The notes under the pieces were generated by a model. That model was not told where the DNA came from and made no database searches. It saw only the letters and a program-made list of their open reading frames with translations. The translations under genes were made by a program, and so were the position numbers. Positions 7,520 through 13,309 of a DNA stretch of 14,677 nt are shown here, piece by piece; position 1 is the first letter of the stretch, and the number at the start of each line of letters is the position of its first letter. The DNA is from Desulfobulbaceae bacterium (GTDB taxonomy: Bacteria > Desulfobacterota > Desulfobulbia > Desulfobulbales > Desulfobulbaceae), in contig JALVAI010000013.1 of NCBI GenBank assembly GCA_027011235.1, forward strand, positions 1-14,677, given 5' to 3'.

Positions 7520-7906
7520 CAGAGGTCAATGCCGAGGTGGCTTCCCCGTCTGTTTCCTGAATATTTATGTTCGTCCGGAATTTCCGGCTGGAGAGTAAAG
7601 TTACTCTCTTGTACCGTATCCGCGGGTGTTGCGCAATGGCTCTGTTTCCCGGACGGCACTGTCGCCATTCCATAGCGACCCATGAGTTATAACTTGACAA
7701 TTGCACGATATACTATTACCACGGGGAGGCAAAAAAATATCGTTGTGAAATGACGATAGCCGGGATGTTTTTCCGCCTTTCCGGGCGTAAAAAATGCATT
7801 CCGTTCTTCCCGGTCGGTTTGGGCCGTTCCGGGGCATTTCCGTATATGTATCTGGACAAGGAGTAGTTGTAATTAATCGTTTTTGCAAGCAATGAGGAGT
7901 ATTATC
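7520..7906. promoter_or_regulatory. divergent intergenic region between the MMPL operon and acs
   Basis: This 387-base region must hold promoters for both the leftward membrane operon and rightward acs. Visible structure includes a perfect palindrome CCGGAA-T-TTCCGG (7575-7587) and a perfect repeat GAGAGTAA-AG-TTACTCTC (7591-7608). AATGGC/GCCATT (7635-7640 with 7664-7669) and GTCGC/GCGAC (7661-7665 with 7675-7679) are mutually exclusive because they share bases 7664-7665. A TTGACA (7694-7699) has no properly spaced -10. An ATCGT/ACGAT repeat lies near 7739-7757. I see no convincing gene in it. Confidence 0.55.
7894..7899 (+). promoter_or_regulatory. ribosome binding site that fixes the acs start
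   Basis: GAGGAG lies seven bases before the ATG at 7907. The in-frame TTG 7883 and ATG 7892 lie at or before this site and have no ribosome site of their own. Confidence 0.8.
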
Positions 7907-9892
7907 ATGGGTGGCAACGAAGACAAAATCACCAGTTTGCTCAGTGAGGGAAAGACCTTTGATCCGCCTACCGAGGGCGCGGACCAGGCCTGGGTCAAAT
8001 CAATGGATGAATACCGGGCCATGTACAAGCGTTCCATGGAAGACCCGGAAGGATACTGGGGGGAGAGGGCTGAAGAGCTGGTTAGCTGGGACAAGAAATG
8101 GGACAAGGTCCTTGAGTGGGATTTTACCAAGCCGGAGATCAAGTGGTTTAGCGGCGGCAAGCTCAACATGTCCTATAACTGTCTTGATCGCCATTTGACC
8201 GATGGCCGCAGGAACAAAGCCGCTCTTATCTGGCAGGGTGAACCGGAAGACGATGTCAAGGTATATACCTATCAGATGCTGTATACCGAGGTCTGCCGTT
8301 TTGCCAATGTACTCAAGAAAAAAGGGGTGAAAAAGGGAGACAGGGTGTCCATTTACCTGCCCATGATCCCCGAGCTTGCCATTGCCCTGCTGGCCTGTGC
8401 GCGGATCGGCGCCATCCATTCGGTGGTCTTTGCCGGTTTTTCCGCCGTGGCCCTGCAGAGCCGTATCCAGGATTGTGAAGCCAAGGTGTTGATCACCGCC
8501 GATGCCGTTCTCCGGGCCGGCAAGACCATTCCCCTGAAACCAAACGCTGATACGGCCCTGGAAGGGTGCGATACCGTGGAATCCTGTATTGTGGTTCAAC
8601 GCGCCGGCAACGAGGTGTCCATGCAGGACGGACGTGATTCCTGGTGGCATGATGAGGTGGCCGCCGATGACATCTCTTCCGAATGCGCTCCGGAATCAAT
8701 GGATGCCGAGGATATCCTGTTTATTCTCTATACTTCCGGTTCCACGGGCAAGCCCAAGGGCGTTGTTCACACCACCGGCGGTTACCTGCTCTATGCCATG
8801 CATACCTGCCAGTATGTCTTTGACATGAAAGACGATGATGTCTACTGGTGTACGGCGGATATCGGCTGGATTACCGGTCACTCCTATATCCTGTACGGTC
8901 CTCTCGGTCTTGGCGCTACATCGCTCATGTTTGAGGGCGTTCCCTCCTATCCCGGGCCGGACCGGTTCTGGAAGGTGGTGGAGAAGTTCCGGGTCAATAC
9001 CTTTTACACCGCGCCAACCGTCATCCGGGCCCTGATGCGGGAAGGAGAAGAGCCGACCAAACGGTGGGACCTCTCCAGTCTGCGCATTCTCGGCTCGGTT
9101 GGCGAACCCATCAATCCCGAGGCCTGGATGTGGTATTACGTCAATATCGGCAAGGAGAAGCTGCCCATTGTCGATACCTGGTGGCAGACCGAGACCGGTG
9201 GTATCCTGATTTCTCCGCTTCCCTATGCCACGCCGCTCAAGCCCGGTTCCGCGACCCTGCCTCTGCCCGGCGTTGATGCCACCATCTTTGATGAAGAGGG
9301 CAACGAGGCCGGTGTCAATGAAGGCGGGCACCTGGTTATCCGCCGGCCCTGGCCCGGCATGCTCCGTGGCGTCTTTGGCGATCCCGAGCGGTTTAAAAAG
9401 ACCTATTTCAGCCGTTATGAGAATATCTACGATCCCGAAGACGGGGCCCGCAGGGATGAGGACGGCTATTTCTGGATCATGGGCCGGTTGGATGACGTAA
9501 TCAATGTCTCCGGCCATCGTCTCGGCACAGCCGAGATCGAGTCGGCCCTGGTCTCCCATGAGGCCGTTGCCGAGGCAGCCGTTGTCGGTATGCCGCATCC
9601 GGTCAAGGGACAGTCGATCTTTGCCTATGTGACCCTGATGTCGGGTGTGGAGGGAACCGATGAGCTGATTGCCGAGCTGCGCAAGCATGTACGGGCCGAG
9701 ATCGGACCCATTGCCACGCCCGAGGTTATCATGTGGGCGCCCGGTCTGCCCAAGACCAGGTCCGGCAAGATCATGCGTCGCATCCTGCGCAAGATCGCCG
9801 CCAATGATTTTGATAATTTCGGCGACACCTCCACCCTGGCTGATCCATCGGTTGTCGATCACCTGGTCGACGGCAAGAAACAGCTGGGCTGA
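7907..9892 (+). CDS. acs: acetyl-CoA synthetase, AMP-forming
   Basis: A 661-residue cytoplasmic enzyme, close to the usual 650 or so, that converts acetate, ATP and CoA to acetyl-CoA, AMP and pyrophosphate through an acetyl-adenylate. Visible signatures: the phosphate-binding loop YTSGSTGKPKG (275-285); CTADIGWITGHSYILYGPL, typical of Acs rather than other acyl-CoA ligases; the adenylate motif DTWWQTETGG (423-432); the hinge region GRLDDVINVSGHRLGTAEIE; and the C-terminal TRSGKIMRR with the catalytic lysine at 621. That lysine corresponds to K609 of Salmonella Acs, where reversible acetylation switches the enzyme off. It is followed by its own terminator and then by two regulator-like genes and symporter genes, a neighbourhood expected for acetate uptake and activation. 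Propionate is a possible side substrate. Confidence 0.97.
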   Translation: MGGNEDKITSLLSEGKTFDPPTEGADQAWVKSMDEYRAMYKRSMEDPEGYWGERAEELVSWDKKWDKVLEWDFTKPEIKWFSGGKLNMSYNCLDRHLTDGRRNKAALIWQGEPEDDVKVYTYQMLYTEVCRFANVLKKKGVKKGDRVSIYLPMIPELAIALLACARIGAIHSVVFAGFSAVALQSRIQDCEAKVLITADAVLRAGKTIPLKPNADTALEGCDTVESCIVVQRAGNEVSMQDGRDSWWHDEVAADDISSECAPESMDAEDILFILYTSGSTGKPKGVVHTTGGYLLYAMHTCQYVFDMKDDDVYWCTADIGWITGHSYILYGPLGLGATSLMFEGVPSYPGPDRFWKVVEKFRVNTFYTAPTVIRALMREGEEPTKRWDLSSLRILGSVGEPINPEAWMWYYVNIGKEKLPIVDTWWQTETGGILISPLPYATPLKPGSATLPLPGVDATIFDEEGNEAGVNEGGHLVIRRPWPGMLRGVFGDPERFKKTYFSRYENIYDPEDGARRDEDGYFWIMGRLDDVINVSGHRLGTAEIESALVSHEAVAEAAVVGMPHPVKGQSIFAYVTLMSGVEGTDELIAELRKHVRAEIGPIATPEVIMWAPGLPKTRSGKIMRRILRKIAANDFDNFGDTSTLADPSVVDHLVDGKKQLG

Positions 9893-9929
9893 TTGTTGCG
9901 AGTCAGCAGGTAGAAGTATGCTGTAGGGG

Positions 9930-9963
9930 ACAGGCAGGGTGTGCATGCATCCTGCCTGTTTTT
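9930..9963 (+). terminator. rho-independent terminator after acs
   Basis: ACAGGCAGG (9930-9938) pairs perfectly with CCTGCCTGT (9951-9959) across a 12-base loop, and the stem runs into a T-tract (9959-9963). It is 37 bases past the acs stop and 66 bases before the next start, so acs may be largely a single-gene transcript. Confidence 0.85.
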
Positions 9964-10029
9964 GTGTGAAAATCCGGTCCAATTATAATGATTTGGCCAA
10001 AATTTGTTTTTGAAAATCCGTGAGTTGTC

Positions 10030-11955
10030 ATGGCAGCTGATATCCATTCCGTCGCCCCCGAGGTCGTGGTTGAGTTTCTCTCAACAATCATGCCCTTTAA
10101 TGAACTTGATACCGATGTTCTCCATGAGGTCGCCCGCCACGTGCGGGTGGACTTTTTCCCCAAGGGGACACGGCTGTTCACTGCCGGTGAAACCGAGGTG
10201 AACTTTCTTTATCTCATCCAGCGGGGGGGAGTGAAGTCGTTTCTGACCGATGACGAGGGCGAGGTAACCCTGAAGGATTACCGGGGTGAGGGGTCCTATA
10301 TCGGCGCATTGCCTATTATTCGTGGCACCAGGGCAAACCTTGATATCGAGATGGTTGAGGACACCTTCTGTTTTCTCCTGCCGCGTGATGTTTTCCTGGA
10401 CCTGATCAACAAACAACCCGGTTTTGCCCAGTTTTATCTGAAAAGTTTTTCTGAAAAGATCGTTAACACCGCCTATACCGAGCTGCGCCGTCACCGGATG
10501 ACCCGGCGCGGGGATGAGGAGATGTATCTCTTCACCATGCAGGTCGGGGATATCATCAAGGCCGTGCCGAGAAAGATCGCCGCTACCGCCTCAATCCAGG
10601 ATGCGGCCCGGGCCATGGCCGAGTACCGTATCGGATCGCTTCTCATTCATGATCCAAATGACGATGAACAGATAGTCGGTATCATCACCGACCGTGACCT
10701 GCGCAACAAGGTCATTGCCGCCGGCCTTGATTATCAGGAGCCGGTGAGTCGGATCATGACCGGTCCGGTCGCCACCGTTCTCTCCAAGTCCACCTGTTTT
10801 GACGCCCTGCTCAAGATGATGACCACCGGTATTCATCACCTGGCGGTTGAACGCAAGGGCAGGATCATCGGCGTGGTCACCTCCCATGATATCATGCTTC
10901 TGCAGGGGACCTCTCCCTATTCCCTGTTCAAGGAAATCGGGAAACAGCGGACCATCCAGGGGCTGTATCCCCTGTCCCAGAAGATCCCCGATATTATCAG
11001 GAACCTGATCAAGGAGGGGGCCAAGGCCGGTAATATTGCCCGGATGATTTCTCTCTTGAATGATCAGATTCTTGAGAGATTGCTGAGTCTGCTTGAAGAT
11101 GAACTCGGACCGCCGCCGGTACCCTATTGCTGGCTGCTGATGGGCAGTGAAGGGCGGCGGGAGCAGACGTTCAAGACCGACCAGGATAACGCGATCATCT
11201 ATGCCGACCCCAAAGACGAGCAGGAGGCCCAGGCCGCCAGTGACTATTTTTCGACCTTTGCCGACAAGGCCATAGATCACCTGGTCAACTGCGGCTATCC
11301 GCTTTGTCCCGGGGAAATCATGGCGAGAAATCCCAGATGGTGCCAGCCCGTTTCCGTGTGGAAGGATTATTTTTCCCGGTGGATCGGTACGCCGGACCCG
11401 GAAGAACTGCTGAATGTAACCATTTTCTTTGATTTCCGACCCGGTTTCGGAAAGACTGCCCTGGCAGAGGAGCTGCGTAAACATCTCAGGGAACAGACAA
11501 AGCGCCAGGAGATCTACTTGCTCCATCTTGCCCGGGAATGCATGGCCGTCAAGGCGCCGCTTTCCTTTTTCAAGAGCTTTATCGTCAATAAGGACGGTGA
11601 ACATCGAAACAAGCTTGATCTCAAGACCAGGGGGCTGACCCCTTTTGTCAACTTTGCCCGGGTGCTGGCCCTGAAATACGGCATAAAAGAGACCAACACC
11701 CTGGCCCGGCTGCATGTGCTGGCGGAAGAGGGACATATTTCCGAGGAGCTGTGGGCAACTGCCCATGATGCCTATGAACTGCAGATGCAGCTGCGTCTCA
11801 TCCATCAGCTGAGCCAGATTGAAGAGGGCATCCTTCCGGATAACTATATAGATCCTGCCCAGTTGTCCGATCTGGAAAAGAAAATGCTCAAAGAATCCTT
11901 TGAGGTCGTCGAACGGCTGCATGCTGTCCTGCGCTCTCTTTTTCCGGTGGGGTAA
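10030..11955 (+). CDS. signal-transduction protein: cNMP-binding-like, CBS pair and DUF294 nucleotidyltransferase (COG2905 type)
   Basis: A 641-residue soluble protein with three modules. Residues about 15-135 form a CRP-like cyclic-nucleotide-binding fold (FPKGTRLFTAGE, then GSYIGALPIIRGTRAN at the ligand cassette). Residues 170-292 are two CBS repeats, each ending in an IxGIITxRDL / IIGVVTSHDI strand. The rest is DUF294: the nucleotidyltransferase signature GSEGRREQTFKTDQDNA (372-388, aspartates 384 and 386), then the helical C-terminal domain. The catalytic motif is the GlnD/GlnE type, so transfer of a nucleotide to a protein partner is likely, but the target is unknown. The family is commonly found beside acs, a DnaQ-like exonuclease and symporter genes in proteobacteria, which suggests control of acetate metabolism. 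The ATG has only a weak GTGAG ribosome site. The stop is one base before the next ATG. Confidence 0.9.
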   Translation: MAADIHSVAPEVVVEFLSTIMPFNELDTDVLHEVARHVRVDFFPKGTRLFTAGETEVNFLYLIQRGGVKSFLTDDEGEVTLKDYRGEGSYIGALPIIRGTRANLDIEMVEDTFCFLLPRDVFLDLINKQPGFAQFYLKSFSEKIVNTAYTELRRHRMTRRGDEEMYLFTMQVGDIIKAVPRKIAATASIQDAARAMAEYRIGSLLIHDPNDDEQIVGIITDRDLRNKVIAAGLDYQEPVSRIMTGPVATVLSKSTCFDALLKMMTTGIHHLAVERKGRIIGVVTSHDIMLLQGTSPYSLFKEIGKQRTIQGLYPLSQKIPDIIRNLIKEGAKAGNIARMISLLNDQILERLLSLLEDELGPPPVPYCWLLMGSEGRREQTFKTDQDNAIIYADPKDEQEAQAASDYFSTFADKAIDHLVNCGYPLCPGEIMARNPRWCQPVSVWKDYFSRWIGTPDPEELLNVTIFFDFRPGFGKTALAEELRKHLREQTKRQEIYLLHLARECMAVKAPLSFFKSFIVNKDGEHRNKLDLKTRGLTPFVNFARVLALKYGIKETNTLARLHVLAEEGHISEELWATAHDAYELQMQLRLIHQLSQIEEGILPDNYIDPAQLSDLEKKMLKESFEVVERLHAVLRSLFPVG

Positions 11956-11956
11956 G

Positions 11957-12676
11957 ATGGTGTCGCTGCGTGATCTTCTGCCGGGATTTCGAAAGGTTCA
12001 TCCCGCCCTGGCCAAAAACAGGGAACTCTTCAAGGATTTCAACCAGGGCCGGTTGCTGACCGAGTATCAATTTGTTGTCTTTGATACCGAGCTCACCGGC
12101 CTAAACAGGAGAAAGGACGAGATTATTTCCATTGGCGCCGTCCGAATGGTCAACCTGCAGATAGAGTTGAGTCAGACCTTTCACTGTTATGTCCGCCCCC
12201 GGGACATCAATCCCAATGCCGCCACCCTGGTCCACCGGATAACCCCGGAACAGTTGCGGGCGGCACCGCCCATGGAAGAGGTGCTGCCCGATTTTCTCGA
12301 GTTTTGCGGAGATGCTCTTCTTGTCGGCCATTTTGTCGGTATTGACATGCATTTTCTGGGCAAGGCGGCCAGAAAGCATCTTGGCGGCATGATTTCCAAT
12401 CCCAGTGTGGACACCATGCGTCTTGCCAGGGGCTACAAGGAGGCCCGCTGTCGTGACCATTTCGGGGGCTGTGATCAATCCGAATCCTATAACCTCGACC
12501 TGCTGAGTGATGAATTCAACCTGCCCAGGTTCAAACCCCATGACGCGCTGGAAGATGCGCTGCAGACGGCATATCTCTTTCTTTTCCTGATCAAAAAATT
12601 CAAACATGGCGGTATCAGGACCCTCAAGGAACTCTATCTTGCAGGGAGGATTCTCAGTCTGATGGGCAGGGGGTGA
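11957..12676 (+). CDS. DnaQ-like DEDDh 3'-5' exonuclease
   Basis: A 239-residue protein with all the acidic residues of a DEDDh exonuclease: ExoI FDTELTGL (D43, E45), ExoII GHFVGIDMHFL (D130) and ExoIII HDALEDA (H195, D200). It resembles the epsilon proofreading subunit but has a 35-residue N-terminal extension and lacks a recognisable polymerase-binding tail, so it is probably not the replicative epsilon. I chose the ATG at 11957, one base after the stop of the DUF294 gene, with GGTGGGG upstream. The longer frame starting at TTG 11900 would overlap the preceding gene by 56 bases. Co-translation with a nucleotidyltransferase beside acs hints at a role in signalling or nucleotide removal rather than DNA repair; this is inference. 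Confidence 0.92.
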   Translation: MVSLRDLLPGFRKVHPALAKNRELFKDFNQGRLLTEYQFVVFDTELTGLNRRKDEIISIGAVRMVNLQIELSQTFHCYVRPRDINPNAATLVHRITPEQLRAAPPMEEVLPDFLEFCGDALLVGHFVGIDMHFLGKAARKHLGGMISNPSVDTMRLARGYKEARCRDHFGGCDQSESYNLDLLSDEFNLPRFKPHDALEDALQTAYLFLFLIKKFKHGGIRTLKELYLAGRILSLMGRG

Positions 12677-12791
12677 AAACAGCGACAGGTGCTGCGGCGG
12701 ATGTTCGTTATTCCGATTATTTATGCAGGGGTAATGGATAAAAAATGCTCTATATGGCGGGTTTTTGCCTGTTTTTCAAATGGCTAATTCC

Positions 12792-12820
12792 TTGACAGCG
12801 GCAGGGTGAACAGTTATACA
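12792..12820 (+). promoter_or_regulatory. sigma-70 promoter of the symporter operon
   Basis: A perfect -35 TTGACA (12792-12797), a 17-base spacer and TATACA (12815-12820). It is the best promoter match in the window and lies in the correct orientation. Transcription would start near 12827, about 215 bases ahead of the DUF4212 start. A short inverted repeat GTTCA/TGAAC (12825-12841) sits at the predicted start site and could act as an operator or a 5' hairpin. Confidence 0.6.
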
Positions 12821-13031
12821 CACAGTTCAAACTGAATGAACCTTCATGCATGCGCCATAACGACAGGCGACCTCGGGTCCGGCCATGTGCGGGGCCTGTG
12901 ACTGTGAGCGCATGCCCCCGGAGAGCTCGAAACGGTTCCTGTTGTCTGTCCGCTTTATGAATGGTTTTTGTGGTTTTGATACATTGCAAGATTATGGGAC
13001 GAAGCAGGTATGTTTCGTCGTACCAAGAAAG

Positions 13032-13037
13032 AGGAGG
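13032..13037 (+). promoter_or_regulatory. ribosome binding site that fixes the DUF4212 start
   Basis: A perfect AGGAGG five bases before the ATG at 13043. It lies inside the longer open frame from 13010, so that earlier ATG is not the likely start. Confidence 0.85.
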
Positions 13038-13042
13038 ATTGT

Positions 13043-13297
13043 ATGAGTGAAAAAACAGAGTATTGGAGGGCAAATATTCGACTGGTTATTGGTTGCCTGG
13101 TCGTTTGGTTTATCGTCTCTTACGTTTGCGGCATTTTTCTTGCCCCGGCATTGAACAGCATCCGTATCCTGGGCGGCTATCCGCTTGGGTTCTGGTTTGC
13201 GCAACAGGGATCGATTTATGCCTTTGTCGTGCTCATCTTTTTCTACGCCTGGCGTATGAATCAGCTTGACCGTAAATTTGGCGTCCAGGAAGACTAA
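13043..13297 (+). CDS. DUF4212 small subunit of a sodium:solute symporter
   Basis: An 84-residue inner-membrane protein with two helices (about residues 11-33 and 46-68). Conserved family segments are visible: YWRANIRLVIG at the N-terminus, then GYPLGFWFAQQGSIYAFV and the C-terminal YAWRMNQLDRKFG. These identify the DUF4212 / sodium-solute symporter small-subunit family rather than DUF485, which fills the analogous place beside ActP. The large subunit starts 12 bases after its stop, and GGGAGG in the gap serves as the ribosome site, so the two are translated together. By family knowledge the pair carries a short carboxylate with Na+; acetate is the natural guess beside acs. Confidence 0.93.
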   Translation: MSEKTEYWRANIRLVIGCLVVWFIVSYVCGIFLAPALNSIRILGGYPLGFWFAQQGSIYAFVVLIFFYAWRMNQLDRKFGVQED

Positions 13298-13309
13298 AGG
13301 GAGGAAACG

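Larger units (their letters stand above)
12677..13042 (+). promoter_or_regulatory. intergenic region with a hairpin-rich leader ahead of the symporter genes
   Basis: This 366-base gap has no convincing gene. The part from the promoter at 12792 to the DUF4212 start gives a leader of about 215 bases. It contains an 8-base perfect inverted repeat, GCATGCGC (12848-12855) with GCGCATGC (12908-12915). That encloses ACAGGC/GCCTGT, GACC-TCG-GGTC and GGCC/GGCC pairings. An 8-pair hairpin (12998-13019, GACGAAGC with GTTTCGTC) sits 12 bases before the ribosome site. No riboswitch class that I know fits. The first 100 bases after the exonuclease stop show no clear terminator. Confidence 0.5.

Noticed and set aside
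7694..7719. TTGACA followed by TATACT/TATTAC as an acs promoter
   Set aside because: The possible -10 boxes are 9 or 14 bases from the -35, well short of the 16-18 required.
7819..7848. TTGGGC with TATATG 18 bases on, and a GG-N10-GC pattern suggesting sigma-54, upstream of acs
   Set aside because: Three of six -35 matches is too weak, and the sigma-54-like pattern lacks the TTGC element; neither can be supported.
7601..7888. A 95-codon minus-strand frame in the divergent intergenic region
   Set aside because: It starts with TTG and no ribosome site, has an implausible composition, and crosses several inverted repeats.
8696..9982. A 428-codon open frame on the minus strand opposite acs
   Set aside because: It is the antisense shadow of a strongly conserved gene, runs across the acs terminator, has an implausible composition and resembles no known protein.
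10591..11922. A 443-codon open frame on the minus strand opposite the DUF294 gene
   Set aside because: It lies wholly within a conserved gene with clear CBS and nucleotidyltransferase motifs; the frame is open because of codon bias.
12765..12780. GGCGGGTTTTTGCCTGTTTTT region as a terminator for the exonuclease gene
   Set aside because: Only about three base pairs can form before the T-run.
12836..12901. A 21-codon open frame in the symporter leader as a possible leader peptide
   Set aside because: No ribosome site precedes its ATG and there is no telling run of codons; the same bases are better explained as RNA hairpins.
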